In this document: positions 33,620 through 41,444 of the stretch, in pieces
Layout: each line of letters starts with the position of its first letter
Numbering within the stretch: position 1 is the stretch's first letter
Assembly (NCBI RefSeq): GCF_001306115.1
Contig: NZ_LGCL01000035.1
Coordinates: 1 to 57,548, forward strand
DNA from: Ornatilinea apprima
GTDB lineage: Bacteria > Chloroflexota > Anaerolineae > Anaerolineales > Anaerolineaceae
DNA: 57,548 nt
Reading direction: 5' to 3'
Notes under the pieces: model-generated
What the model saw: the letters and a program-made list of their open reading frames with translations, nothing else
Told to the model about the DNA's origin: nothing
Databases searched by the model: none
Program-made: the position numbers and the translations under genes

Positions 33620-34378
33620 ATGGCAAATACCTCAAAGAACGATGAACAGATGAAGATTCCCACGCATGTGGGAATCATTATGGATGGCAACGGGCGCTGG
33701 GCCAAATCGCGCGGGCTGCCGCGCCTGGCCGGGCACAAGGCGGGCACCGAGAACTTGCGGCGGGTGATTCGCGCCTGCGTGGAATTTGGGATTCAGTACC
33801 TGACGATCTACGCCTTTTCGACCGAGAACTGGGGCCGCCCCAAAGATGAGGTGGAAGGCCTGCTGCGCATTCTGGCCGAAGTGATTGAAAAGGAACTGCC
33901 CGAACTGAACGAACAGGGCGTGCAGCTGCACCACATTGGCCGGTTGGAAGACCTGCCCGAAAATTTGCGCCAGAAGGTGAACAAAGCGATTGAGATCACC
34001 AAAAATAACCAGCGCCTGGTGCTGAATGTGGCTTTTAACTACGGCGGGCGGGACGAGATTGTATGCGCGATTAAGCAGATGATGCGCGATGGGGTAACCC
34101 CCGAACAGGTAACCCCCGATTTGATCAGCAGCTATATGTTCACGGCGGGTATGCCCGACCCCGATTTGATCATCCGCACTTCCGGCGAAATGCGCACCAG
34201 CAATTTCTTGATCTGGCAGGCTTCGTATGCAGAATGGTATGTTACACCGACCTTTTGGCCGGATTTTGATAAGGAGGAACTGCGCAAGGCTCTTGTGGCG
34301 TTTGCTCAACGCGACCGGCGTTTCGGCAAGCTTTCAGAGCAGGATGCGACAGGCAGCAAACCGGTGAATGCTTGCTAA
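33620..34378 (+). CDS. uppS: Undecaprenyl diphosphate synthase
   Basis: UppS adds eight isoprene units to FPP to make the C55 lipid carrier of cell-wall synthesis. The 252-residue protein has the catalytic Asp22 in HVGIIMDGNGRWAKSRGLPR, the AFSTENW segment and the C-terminal PDLIIRTSGEMRTSNFLIWQ with the R-x-S-x-E-x-R pattern. Its end overlaps the cdsA start by 11 bases, the classical frr-uppS-cdsA order. Confidence 0.96.
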   Translation: MANTSKNDEQMKIPTHVGIIMDGNGRWAKSRGLPRLAGHKAGTENLRRVIRACVEFGIQYLTIYAFSTENWGRPKDEVEGLLRILAEVIEKELPELNEQGVQLHHIGRLEDLPENLRQKVNKAIEITKNNQRLVLNVAFNYGGRDEIVCAIKQMMRDGVTPEQVTPDLISSYMFTAGMPDPDLIIRTSGEMRTSNFLIWQASYAEWYVTPTFWPDFDKEELRKALVAFAQRDRRFGKLSEQDATGSKPVNAC

Positions 34379-35171
34379 ACGGCTTCTCTCCGTCATCGTT
34401 TTAATCCCGATTATTGCCGCCCTGGCAGCGCTGGGCGGCTGGCCTTTCGCGATCTTTGTGGCTGCCGCGCTGGGTGTGGCAGCCTGGGAGTTCTGGCGAA
34501 TATTTCACCAGGGTGGGTACGACCCATCCTGGTTGGTTTTAATTGCCGGCACGGTGGCGCTGAACCTGGCGCGGCATGCCTGGGGTTTCGCGCACAGCGA
34601 TCTGCTGCTGGCCTTCTTCGCGCTGGTTTCGATGGGTATTCAGGTGGTGCGCTACGAAATGAAGCGCGAGCAGCCGGCTTCGAGCTTTGCGATTAACCTG
34701 GCCGGGGTGGTCTATATCGGCTTTTTGGGGGCGTACATTCTTTCACTGCGCAATTTACCCGGCGGCACATGGTGGTTAATGCTGGTGCTGTTCGCGATAT
34801 GGCTGGCCGATGGCGGAGCGTATTTCATTGGCAGCCAGTTTGGCAAGCACAGTCTGGCGCCGCGGGTAAGCCCCAAAAAGACCTGGGAGGGCTATTTGGG
34901 GGGCATTCTGGTCTCGGTGCCGGGGACGTGCCTGATCGCGGCTTTGTTTCAGTCGCAGGTGGCAGCCATTCAACCCTGGAAAGGGCTGGTGATGGGCGCG
35001 GTGATTTCCATTCTCTCTCCACTGGGAGACCTGGGAATGAGCATGGTGAAACGCCAGTTTGGCGTGAAAGACTCCAGCCACCTGATCCCCGGTCACGGCG
35101 GGGTGTTGGACCGTCTGGATTCGCTGCTGTGGGCGGTGGTGCTGGGTTATTACCTGGTGGTGTGGTTGTAG
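34368..35171 (+). CDS. cdsA: Phosphatidate cytidylyltransferase
   Basis: CdsA makes CDP-diacylglycerol from phosphatidic acid and CTP, the precursor for all phospholipids. The 267-residue membrane protein (about seven TM segments) carries the signature SPLGDLGMSMVKRQFGVKDS plus HLIPGHGGVLDRLDS and the RVSPKKTWEGYLGG loop. The start overlaps uppS. It supplies CDP-diacylglycerol for enzymes such as the CDP-alcohol transferase at 14.7 kb. A GC-rich hairpin terminator follows. Confidence 0.96.
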   Translation: MLAKRLLSVIVLIPIIAALAALGGWPFAIFVAAALGVAAWEFWRIFHQGGYDPSWLVLIAGTVALNLARHAWGFAHSDLLLAFFALVSMGIQVVRYEMKREQPASSFAINLAGVVYIGFLGAYILSLRNLPGGTWWLMLVLFAIWLADGGAYFIGSQFGKHSLAPRVSPKKTWEGYLGGILVSVPGTCLIAALFQSQVAAIQPWKGLVMGAVISILSPLGDLGMSMVKRQFGVKDSSHLIPGHGGVLDRLDSLLWAVVLGYYLVVWL

Positions 35172-35200
35172 GCGAAGTGGATGGTGGAGAAGAAAGAAAA

Positions 35201-35238
35201 CCGGCGGGCTTTCCATTTGGAGGCCCGCCGGAGGTTTT
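35201..35238 (+). terminator. Terminator after cdsA
   Basis: CCGGCGGGC (35201-35209) pairs with GCCCGCCGG (35223-35231), followed by AGGTTTTATT. It lies between the convergent cdsA and SIMPL genes. Confidence 0.7.
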
Positions 35239-35254
35239 ATTCAGGGTTTGTGCA

Positions 35255-35989
35255 CTATTTGATTTCGTAAATCAGGTCGGCTGTTACCTGAACTTTCATT
35301 TGCCCGGCCGAGACGGGTACCCCGGCTCCGGCGCCGCCCACATATTTGCCTTCATACAGCGGGACAACATTCTGGTTCTCGTACACATTGAGGGTGATCA
35401 GGTCGCCTAATTGGATGCCGGCGTCGGCGGCAATGGCCTGGGCTTTGCTCTTGGCGGCATCGATGGCCAGTTTGCGCGCCTGGGCAATCGCTTCGGATTT
35501 GTCGGAAACGTCAAAGTTGATGCCGTTGATGTTGTTGGCGCCAGCCCGGACGACCGCGTTGAGAACGCCGCCCAGTTTTTGCAGGTCGCGCACGGTGATG
35601 TAGACGGTGTTCTCAACCACATACATGGTGGTGCCCATATCTTCTGGGCTGGTGGGACCCATGGGGCCGTAAAACTGCTGGGGGTAAATATTGAAGGCGC
35701 TGGTTTGAATATCCAACGGATCTACACCCAGCTCTTGCAGCGCAGAAGAGACAGCGGCAGATTGTTTGTTATTCTGGTCGAGCGCGTCTTCCACGTTTTC
35801 GGCCTGACTGCGCACGCCCACAAAGATATAGGCCACATCGGGGGTGATGGCTACTTCGCCAACGCCGTTAGCGTTGAGGGTGCGGTTGATCGGAGAATTG
35901 TTCGATCCGACCGGGGACTGGACAGCGCATGCCGCCAGGGACAACAAGATGGCGATTCCCATAACTGCCGATAAAATTCTGCTTTTCAT
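35255..35989 (-). CDS. SIMPL-domain (DUF541) lipoprotein
   Basis: A 244-residue exported protein. It has a signal peptide with a lipobox (LLSLAAC near residue 18), so it should be a lipid-anchored surface protein. The body is a SIMPL/DUF541 domain (about residues 36-240): ANGVGEVAITPDVAYIFVGV, ALQELGVDPLDIQTSAFNI, an internal NGINFDVSDKSEAIAQARK block and a C-terminal beta strand ending ADLIYEIK. The biochemical role of the family is not settled. The start is ATG 35989 with AGGAGGAG upstream. Monocistronic, convergent with cdsA. Confidence 0.85.
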   Translation of the reverse strand: MKSRILSAVMGIAILLSLAACAVQSPVGSNNSPINRTLNANGVGEVAITPDVAYIFVGVRSQAENVEDALDQNNKQSAAVSSALQELGVDPLDIQTSAFNIYPQQFYGPMGPTSPEDMGTTMYVVENTVYITVRDLQKLGGVLNAVVRAGANNINGINFDVSDKSEAIAQARKLAIDAAKSKAQAIAADAGIQLGDLITLNVYENQNVVPLYEGKYVGGAGAGVPVSAGQMKVQVTADLIYEIK

Positions 35990-36243
35990 AAACTCCTCCT
36001 GTTTAGGGCTGCCGCGCAGGGCGGCTTGTTTTTGTTTTATAGTACCAAGACGTTGAGCGGTGGGATTTCGTTCCCAAAATGATTCGTTCACATATGTGAA
36101 AGAACGATGAAAGTAATTTGCGTTATCTTTTCAGTAGTGTTATCCTTGGGTTAAGCTCTTCTGCTGGTTGCCCCCCTCAACCTGTGGAAGGGCCTTTCTG
36201 TTAAGATTATAGCCGGATTGTTCTCGCGTGTTGGCTCTGGCAG

Positions 36244-36428
36244 GTCAGATTGAGGGCGGTTGAGAAATTGGGTTGGGCGCATCAAGCTGGCCGCCCGTAA
36301 TCTGACGCCGGTATTCGCCTGACCAGAACGCAAGACCCAGCGTGCATGCATGCTGGCGTTGTCGGCTTTCGGGCGGCGGACAAAAAACTGGCTATTTGGC
36401 TGTTCAATCCGCCGCCGCTCAAGCCGAC
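36244..36428. repeat. Two related REP-like inverted repeats
   Basis: Hairpin 1: GTCAGATT-GA-GGGCGG (36244-36259) pairs with CCGCCC-GT-AATCTGAC (36290-36305). Hairpin 2: GTCGGCTT (36361-36368) and GGCGGCGGA (36372-36380) pair with TCCGCCGCC (36408-36416) and AAGCCGAC (36421-36428). Both 5' arms share the pattern GTC-x-G-x-TT-xx-GGGCGG, so they look like two copies of one element. Confidence 0.65.
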
Positions 36429-36469
36429 CTACAAGAAGATTCTCCCGCGCCGGTGATTTGTGCTGAAGG

Positions 36470-36498
36470 AAAAAAATCAACCCCTGGCAAACCAGGGG
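36470..36498 (-). terminator. Terminator of the LiaF/PspC-like operon
   Basis: On the minus strand CCCCTGG (36498-36492), loop TTTG, CCAGGGG (36487-36481), then TTGA and a run of U (A7 at 36470-36476 on the plus strand). Confidence 0.8.
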
Positions 36499-36526
36499 TC
36501 GATGGGGGCATGCCACCGAAAACGGT

Positions 36527-37618
36527 TCAGTCGGCCAGGGAAATGCGGATGGAGCCAATCGTTTGTTCCAATCGCAGGTCGATATCGGGGTTGGCGCGCG
36601 CGCTTTCGGAACTGTAGATGAAGTCGCCTTCGCGGATGAAGCTGGGAGGGAAAGAGACGGATGTGATGCCGGTTTCCACTTCCAGGCGGGCGTCGACACC
36701 CTCTGGCACGACCACCGACAGGTCGCCGATCACAGAAGAGGCCGAGCCTTCCATTACCGAATCTTCAGGCAGGTAAACCAAAGCGTTGCCCAGCACGTTT
36801 TCCAGATCAATTTTTTCCACGTTCAACACGCGCAGATCAATCGTCTGGTTGCCCACGCTGTGTTTGGTCTCTATTTCCAGCGGAACCTGCTGGTTGACGC
36901 GCAGTTTCCAGTTGGCTTCATCAAAACGCGAGGTAACCGAAACAACGTTGCGCGTGTCGAGGTTGAAGATGCCGCGCCCTGCCTGCACCGTGTAGTGGGG
37001 GTAGGCGTTCTCACGCGGGTTGAGGGCCAGGTCACCTTCGATGAGGGTCTGGTTCTGCGCGCCGGGTGAAAGGAAGATATTGCCGCCGACCGAGTCGATG
37101 ATCAGACGCGCGCTTGTGGCCCCTTCCAGGGGCTGCTCGAAGGTGTAGTTCTGCATGGCTTGAGAGGAAGCCAGGCTGACAGGGCCAAAGAAGGCCAGGG
37201 CAACCATGCCGCCGACAATGGCCAGACCGATGAGCACGCTGATCAGCGCGGAAATGCTGGAACGCTGGCCGATGATCAGGTCTAAACCAAAGCCGATGAT
37301 GATCAGCGGCCAGAAGCGGATGATGAACGACCAGGGACTGACGGCCAGAATATTCAGGTTCGCTAACATAAAAATAGCGCCCAGGCCCATCACTACCATT
37401 GAGCCGACGAAGCCCTCGCCGCGCCACAGGCCGTCGAGGCCGGCGGCGATCAGCAGCAGCGGCCACAGATTGAGGAGGGTCTGCCAGGTGGCGCCTTCCA
37501 CGATGTTGAGGGTGTTGAGCAGTAGAACGACGCCCAGGCCGATGAGCAGCAGCGGACCAAACAGGCTGGGCCGCTTGGAACGGTGCTCAGGTTTAGATTC
37601 AAAAGAGGTATTGCTCAT
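36527..37618 (-). CDS. LiaF-like membrane protein (DUF5668-type TM plus toast-rack domain)
   Basis: A 363-residue protein, last gene of the five-gene minus-strand cluster. Four to five hydrophobic segments fill the first 150 residues (GPLLLIGLGVVLLLNTLNI, then WPLLLIAAGLDGLWRG, WPLIIIGFGLDLIIG and others). A beta-rich domain of about 200 residues follows, like the C-terminal part of LiaF and related cell-envelope stress proteins. The start is ATG 37618 with GGAG upstream; a GTG at 37633 overlaps that site. It probably senses or buffers envelope stress. No LiaRS two-component genes are in the window. Confidence 0.75.
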   Translation of the reverse strand: MSNTSFESKPEHRSKRPSLFGPLLLIGLGVVLLLNTLNIVEGATWQTLLNLWPLLLIAAGLDGLWRGEGFVGSMVVMGLGAIFMLANLNILAVSPWSFIIRFWPLIIIGFGLDLIIGQRSSISALISVLIGLAIVGGMVALAFFGPVSLASSQAMQNYTFEQPLEGATSARLIIDSVGGNIFLSPGAQNQTLIEGDLALNPRENAYPHYTVQAGRGIFNLDTRNVVSVTSRFDEANWKLRVNQQVPLEIETKHSVGNQTIDLRVLNVEKIDLENVLGNALVYLPEDSVMEGSASSVIGDLSVVVPEGVDARLEVETGITSVSFPPSFIREGDFIYSSESARANPDIDLRLEQTIGSIRISLAD

Positions 37619-37619
37619 G

Positions 37620-38072
37620 TTATTCTTCTCCACGAAAGGCGCGGCTCAGCATGACCACGCCGATAATCACCAACGCCAGCGGCCACAGCAGGCGGGTGTT
37701 GGCCCATTCCAGCCAGGGCAGGTTGAGCGCTTGAAGGAACAGCCATCCCCCGGCCAGCAGCAGGCCAATGCCCAGGTAGCGCAGTCCGCGCTGGTTGGGC
37801 TGGCGCACCGCCTGGCTAAATTCCTGCCCCATCTGGCGGGCGCGGTTGGAAAACTCCTGGCCGCCGAAAGCGCCAGTAGAATCGGCCTCGCCTTCCTGCG
37901 GGAGGATGATCCACAAGACGATGTAAACCAGCACGCCCGGCCCGCCGGCAACAGCGAAAAGGACAAATAGAATGCGGAAGATGGCCGGGTCGAGGCCAAA
38001 GTAGTCGCCTAATCCGCTGCACACGCCACCGAGAATGACATCTTTTCGACTGCGATAAAGCCGTTTTTGCAT
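37620..38072 (-). CDS. PspC-domain membrane protein
   Basis: A 150-residue protein with an N-terminal PspC domain (KRLYRSRKDVILGGVCSGLG, DYFGLDPAIFRILFVLFAV, VLWIILPQE) and a C-terminal pair of hydrophobic segments of DUF5668 type (GIGLLLAGGWLFLQALNLP, LLWPLALVIIGVVML). PspC proteins are inner-membrane partners in envelope-stress responses. The stop lies one base before the start of the LiaF-like gene, so the two are translated together. Confidence 0.85.
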   Translation of the reverse strand: MQKRLYRSRKDVILGGVCSGLGDYFGLDPAIFRILFVLFAVAGGPGVLVYIVLWIILPQEGEADSTGAFGGQEFSNRARQMGQEFSQAVRQPNQRGLRYLGIGLLLAGGWLFLQALNLPWLEWANTRLLWPLALVIIGVVMLSRAFRGEE

Positions 38073-38086
38073 GATTTGTTTCCTGT

Positions 38087-38740
38087 CTATTGTTTACGCA
38101 AGGTTGGGCGGATGATGAGGTACAGGCCGCCCAGCACCAAAGCCGCCGGCCAGACGTAGCCAACCAGGCTGGTGGCGGAGAGCGCCATCATCGCGCCCAT
38201 CACGCCTAAAACGCCCGCCGGAATCCAGGCCCACCGCACGGGGGCGTCGTGGCCGCGCAGCAGTGCCAGGGCGGCAAAGGTGGCTGCCATGCCCAAAAAG
38301 AGGACAGCCGGGACAAAGAAGCCGTCGCTATCGGTTATATCGGAAAGCAGAATGATGGCGGCCAGGGTGAGCAGCACGCCGCCAGGGATGATGGCCCACC
38401 AGTTCTGTGGGGCGAAAATGTAGACCAGCCAGAAAGCCAGGCTGAGACCAGCCATAAAGAACGCTCCGCTGATCACATCAAAGCCGGGTACAAATTCGCT
38501 GAAGCCAATCAACAGGCCCAGGTCGGCCAGGATCACGCCGGGGATGAGCGCCCACCAGTTGGCGCGGTTGCCAAGGAAGACAGCCAAAAAGGCCGCGCCG
38601 CCGCCCAGAAAGGCCAGGGCAATGATGGAGGTCATAAACATGGAGCCTTCGGGAAACACACCCATGATTTGCGCCATGGAGACCGCGCCTAAAACAACCA
38701 GAATGACGCCCAGAATGGTTCGCCAGGTATTGGGTTTCAT
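38087..38740 (-). CDS. Polytopic membrane protein of the LiaF/PspC cluster
   Basis: A 217-residue protein with six to seven hydrophobic segments and no soluble domain. The repeats of WWALIPGVILADLGLLI and WWAIIPGGVLLTLAAIILL resemble the DUF5668-type paired segments of its neighbours, so it is probably a diverged paralogue. AAAGGACA lies before the ATG at 38740. Function unknown beyond the cluster context. Confidence 0.7.
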   Translation of the reverse strand: MKPNTWRTILGVILVVLGAVSMAQIMGVFPEGSMFMTSIIALAFLGGGAAFLAVFLGNRANWWALIPGVILADLGLLIGFSEFVPGFDVISGAFFMAGLSLAFWLVYIFAPQNWWAIIPGGVLLTLAAIILLSDITDSDGFFVPAVLFLGMAATFAALALLRGHDAPVRWAWIPAGVLGVMGAMMALSATSLVGYVWPAALVLGGLYLIIRPTLRKQ

Positions 38741-38757
38741 AACAAATGTCCTTTGCG

Positions 38758-39561
38758 TTAGATCACTTCAATCGAGCCCATGCCGCCCTTGACGGAGACC
38801 TCGACACGGTATTCGGCGCTGTCGTAATTGGGCGACTGGTACACATTGCCCGACTGGAGGAAGCGGGCGGTATTGATGTTGGTGCCCATCGCCGCACCCT
38901 CAACGGTCACGCGGGCGGCCACATCGGCGGGCACGCGCAGGGTTACAGCGGCTGCGCCGTGTTCCACTGAAACGCGGCAGAGCGGTACGCGGCTGGGCAG
39001 GCTGACCTCGGTTTTGCTGGCGCCGGTGTGAATCTCCAGGTCGCGCACTTGCAGGTCGGTCAGATCAAACACGGATTCACTGGCGCCGCCGTTGTAGATA
39101 AGGTGGTAGACCGCGTCGCGGCTGACGGCAAAGTTCCATTCCATGCCGCGCTCGCCGCCCCAATGCGGCCAGTCGAATACATCGGTGATCTTGGGACGCA
39201 TGCGCAAGAAGGCGGTCGGGCCGCGCCGTTCCATTTGATGCTCCAGCCCGCCAGCGAACGAGCCTTCCAGCAGGGTGCCAGGCATTTCCAGGGCAGACAT
39301 GTGGAAGTAGCCCGCGCCGTAATCCATGCGAATTTCCACGTCTTGCGCGCCTTCCAGGGGGATCTCAACGCGATCCACGGTCAGGTCTTGTTTGAGAAGC
39401 GTGGGGCCGAGCAAAAAATAGAACCCGGCCAGAATGAGCGCCAGCGGCCAGATGATTTGCCAGCCGTTGATGCCGCGGGGCAGAATGCCCATGGTGTCCA
39501 TTAACAGGATGATGCCGGCCAGCAGCACCAGGCTGCCCCAAAAAAGTCTATTTCTACGCAT
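38758..39561 (-). CDS. LiaF-like protein with toast-rack domain
   Basis: A 267-residue protein with two N-terminal TM segments (FWGSLVLLAGIILLMDTMGI and IIWPLALILAGFYFLLGP). A beta-rich domain of about 200 residues (VEIPLEGAQDVEIRMDYGAG, LEIHTGASKTEVSLP, RVSVEHGAAAVTLRVP) resembles the LiaF/DUF4097-type adhesin fold. The start is ATG 39561 just after GGAGGAATT; the upstream frame to 39579 is not needed. It is a paralogue of the last gene of the cluster, the two flanking the PspC gene. Confidence 0.75.
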   Translation of the reverse strand: MRRNRLFWGSLVLLAGIILLMDTMGILPRGINGWQIIWPLALILAGFYFLLGPTLLKQDLTVDRVEIPLEGAQDVEIRMDYGAGYFHMSALEMPGTLLEGSFAGGLEHQMERRGPTAFLRMRPKITDVFDWPHWGGERGMEWNFAVSRDAVYHLIYNGGASESVFDLTDLQVRDLEIHTGASKTEVSLPSRVPLCRVSVEHGAAAVTLRVPADVAARVTVEGAAMGTNINTARFLQSGNVYQSPNYDSAEYRVEVSVKGGMGSIEVI

Positions 39562-39597
39562 AATTCCTCCAAAACTCACAATGCTGAATAAAAAGGA

Positions 39598-40110
39598 TTA
39601 ATTCTTTTTCCAGAAGGACTGGATGAGAATGAGCAAACCCGCCAGAATGAGCAGCACCGGCCAGTATGGGCCAAAGATGCGCATGCCGCCCAGGAACGAG
39701 CCAAAAATGAAGAACATGATGGCGCTGGTGAGGATGGCGCGCAGCCCTTCGCGCAGGCCCTCGGCCGCTTTTCCGCTGAAGAGACCGGCGAGAATTTGAC
39801 CCACGCCAACGAAACCGGGGAAGAGCGTCCAGATATAGGCCCAACTGGCCCAGTTGCCAGAGGCGTTCTGGTAATAGAAGATGCCGCCCAGGCCCATGAA
39901 GAAGCAGGCCGGAACGGCCATTTCGGCGTTGCCAGCGGCCAGCCCGGCGATGAGCATCAGCAGGCCGAAGCCGGCGATGATCAGCGGCCAGGTGAATTCC
40001 ACCTGGATGAGATCGGAGAGACCGGGAACAACCCGCATGGCCAGCCAGGCAGCGCCGACCAGGATGAGCAAAATCCCCGCGGAGATTGAGGAACGATTGG
40101 ATGAATTCAT
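39598..40110 (-). CDS. DUF5668-like membrane protein, first gene of the LiaF/PspC cluster
   Basis: A 170-residue protein with four to five hydrophobic segments, including the paired AGILLILVGAAWLAMRVVP and FTWPLIIAGFGLLMLIAGLA segments, and a second pair near the C-terminus (YWPVLLILAGLLILIQSFW). The start is ATG 40110 after GGAAGGAAG; the frame continues to 40416 only by chance. It begins the operon, and all five genes follow closely in the same direction. Confidence 0.72.
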   Translation of the reverse strand: MNSSNRSSISAGILLILVGAAWLAMRVVPGLSDLIQVEFTWPLIIAGFGLLMLIAGLAAGNAEMAVPACFFMGLGGIFYYQNASGNWASWAYIWTLFPGFVGVGQILAGLFSGKAAEGLREGLRAILTSAIMFFIFGSFLGGMRIFGPYWPVLLILAGLLILIQSFWKKN

Positions 40111-40230
40111 GAAATTACTTCCTTCCCAAAGGATCAGAAAAATGGTCTGTTTCAATATCAGTATACGAAATTCGGTGGTGCTGGTTGCAACTCTTTTTCC
40201 CCAAATGGATACAAAACGGGTAAAATCAGC

Positions 40231-40258
40231 TTGACAGCGTTGAAAGACGCGATATAAT
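40231..40258 (+). promoter_or_regulatory. Consensus promoter of the cysK leader
   Basis: TTGACA (40231-40236), 16-base spacer, TATAAT (40253-40258). Both boxes match the sigma-70 consensus. Transcription from about 40266 gives a leader of roughly 235 bases. Confidence 0.85.
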
Positions 40259-40305
40259 TGTGATAAATCATATAAAAATGATCTTAAATTAAAAGGACAA
40301 CTTTT

Positions 40306-40338
40306 ATGTTGACGTGCATGTGTCTGAGGCGGGGCTGA
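40306..40338 (+). CDS. Candidate cysteine leader peptide (10 aa) upstream of cysK
   Basis: ATG 40306 to TGA 40338 encodes MLTCMCLRRG, with AAGGA nine bases before the start. Two of ten codons are cysteine, the product of the downstream enzymes. The last codons (40324-40332) form one side of a hairpin with 40345-40353, so a ribosome waiting at the Cys codon (40321-40323) would stop that hairpin forming. This is the arrangement of ribosome-mediated attenuation. Confidence 0.7.
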   Translation: MLTCMCLRRG

Positions 40339-40393
40339 TCGCTTCCGTCTCGGCAGACTGAAATAACACTCTCGCGCTAACTGGCACCGACGG
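40324..40393 (+). promoter_or_regulatory. Mutually exclusive anti-antiterminator and antiterminator pairings
   Basis: Pairing A: CTGAGGCGG (40324-40332) with CCGTCTCGG (40345-40353), nine pairs including two wobbles. Pairing B: CCGTC (40345-40349) with GACGG (40389-40393), extended by GG with CC (40352-40353, 40387-40388) and CAG with CTG (40354-40356, 40381-40383). Pairing B uses the 5' arm of the terminator (40376-40386), so it would block termination. Hand-derived, energies not computed. Confidence 0.55.
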
Positions 40394-40472
40394 CGGAACG
40401 CAGCCCTGCGAAACAAGTTTGTTTCTACAGGCGGCGTTGCGCTGTTGTTTTTTTTGCCAGTTAGCTTTTTTT
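40376..40472 (+). terminator. Attenuator terminator before cysK
   Basis: GCTAACTGGCA (40376-40386) pairs perfectly over 11 bases with TGCCAGTTAGC (40455-40465) and is followed by T7 (40466-40472). Nested hairpins inside include CGCAG-CC-CTGCG and GAAACAA-GT-TTGTTTC. It lies 30 bases before the cysK start, which makes sense only as an attenuator. Confidence 0.8.
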
Positions 40473-40501
40473 ATTCATGATGGGATGATGAGGAATAAGA
40501 T

Positions 40502-41437
40502 ATGAGAATCGCGAATAACGTAACGGACTTAATCGGGAATACCCCGTTGGTGAAATTGAACCGCATCACTGAAGGCGCGCTGGCAGACGTGGTGGTGAAG
40601 CTGGAATATTTTAACCCTGGCAAGAGCGTGAAAGACCGCATCGCCCTGGCGATGATTGAAGACGCCGAGCGCAAGGGTTTGATTCATAAGGATACCGTGA
40701 TTGTAGAGCCGACCAGCGGCAATACCGGCATTGGCCTGGCGATGGTTTGCGCGGCGCGCGGCTACCGCTGCGTGATCACCATGCCCGAGTCAATGTCGCG
40801 CGAGCGGCGCGTTTTGCTGCGCGCCTTTGGGGCCGAGTTGATCCTCACCCCGGCCAGCGCCGGCATGGCGGGGGCGATTGCCAAAGCGGAAGAGCTGGCC
40901 GCCAATGACCCGAATGTGTTCATTCCCATGCAGTTCGACAACCCGGCCAACCCGCAGGTGCACCGCCTGACCACCGCGGAAGAGATCTGGCGCGACACGG
41001 ACGGCAAGGTGGATATTGTGGTTTCGGGAGTAGGCACGGGCGGTACGATCACCGGGGTGGGCGAGCGATTAAAAGAGTTGAAACCCTCGGTGAAGATGGT
41101 GGCGGTGGAGCCAGCGGCCTCACCGGTGCTTTCCGGGGGGCAGAAAGGTCCACACCCCATTCAGGGGATTGGGGCCGGGTTTGTGCCGGCGGTGTTGAAC
41201 ACCGGTATTTACGACGAGATTATTCAGGTAACGGGTGAAGACACCTTCGCCACCTCACGCGCGATGGCCACCCAGGAAGGCCTGCTGGTGGGCATTTCTT
41301 CGGGGGCAGCCACCTGGGCGGCCTTGCAGCTGGCGCGCCGCCCGGAGAATGCCGGTAAGCTGATTGTGGTAATTATCCCTTCGTTTGGCGAGCGCTACCT
41401 GACCACGGCTCTCTACGAAGGTTTGGATCGGGATTAA
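40502..41437 (+). CDS. cysK: Cysteine synthase (O-acetylserine sulfhydrylase)
   Basis: CysK makes cysteine from O-acetylserine and sulfide using PLP. In this 311-residue protein the Schiff-base lysine is Lys44 (NPGKSVKDR). The substrate loop [10 protein letters not shown], the glycine-rich PLP-phosphate loop [14 protein letters not shown] and the C-terminal [13 protein letters not shown] are all present. Start ATG 40502 lies 30 bases after the attenuator terminator. cysE follows after seven bases, so the two steps from serine to cysteine are made from one message. Confidence 0.95.
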   Translation: MRIANNVTDLIGNTPLVKLNRITEGALADVVVKLEYFNPGKSVKDRIALAMIEDAERKGLIHKDTVIVEPTSGNTGIGLAMVCAARGYRCVITMPESMSRERRVLLRAFGAELILTPASAGMAGAIAKAEELAANDPNVFIPMQFDNPANPQVHRLTTAEEIWRDTDGKVDIVVSGVGTGGTITGVGERLKELKPSVKMVAVEPAASPVLSGGQKGPHPIQGIGAGFVPAVLNTGIYDEIIQVTGEDTFATSRAMATQEGLLVGISSGAATWAALQLARRPENAGKLIVVIIPSFGERYLTTALYEGLDRD

Positions 41438-41444
41438 GGACAGG

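Larger units (their letters stand above)
35990..36526. other. Intergenic region with REP-like hairpin doublet, no gene seen
   Basis: About 535 bp between the SIMPL gene start and the end of the LiaF-like operon. It contains two long imperfect inverted repeats (36244-36305 and 36361-36428), a short CCAGC/GCTGG hairpin (about 36338-36357) and the operon's terminator (36470-36498). No convincing coding frame with a ribosome-binding site was found. Confidence 0.55.
40111..40501. other. Divergent regulatory region between the LiaF-like operon and cysK
   Basis: About 390 bp without an ordinary gene. The cysK side (40231-40501) holds the promoter, leader peptide and hairpins described separately. 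The other side should hold the promoter of the minus-strand operon; a possible TTGCAA and TATACT pair there is 19 bases apart, so I do not assign it. Confidence 0.5.

Noticed and set aside
36151..36699. Short minus-strand frame in the gap after the LiaF-like operon
   Set aside because: It overlaps the real operon gene and its terminator and has no ribosome site or recognisable motif.
40376..40465. attC-like site (GCTAAC...GTTAGC ends)
   Set aside because: The ends read GCTAAC and GTTAGCT, which do not fit the RYYYAAC/GTTRRRY core. The position between a Cys-codon leader and cysK and the following T7 explain it better as an attenuator terminator.
40300..40500. T-box riboswitch upstream of cysK
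   Set aside because: No GGGUGG-ACCGCG-type T-box sequence was found, and a short ORF with Cys codons and a good ribosome site explains the leader.
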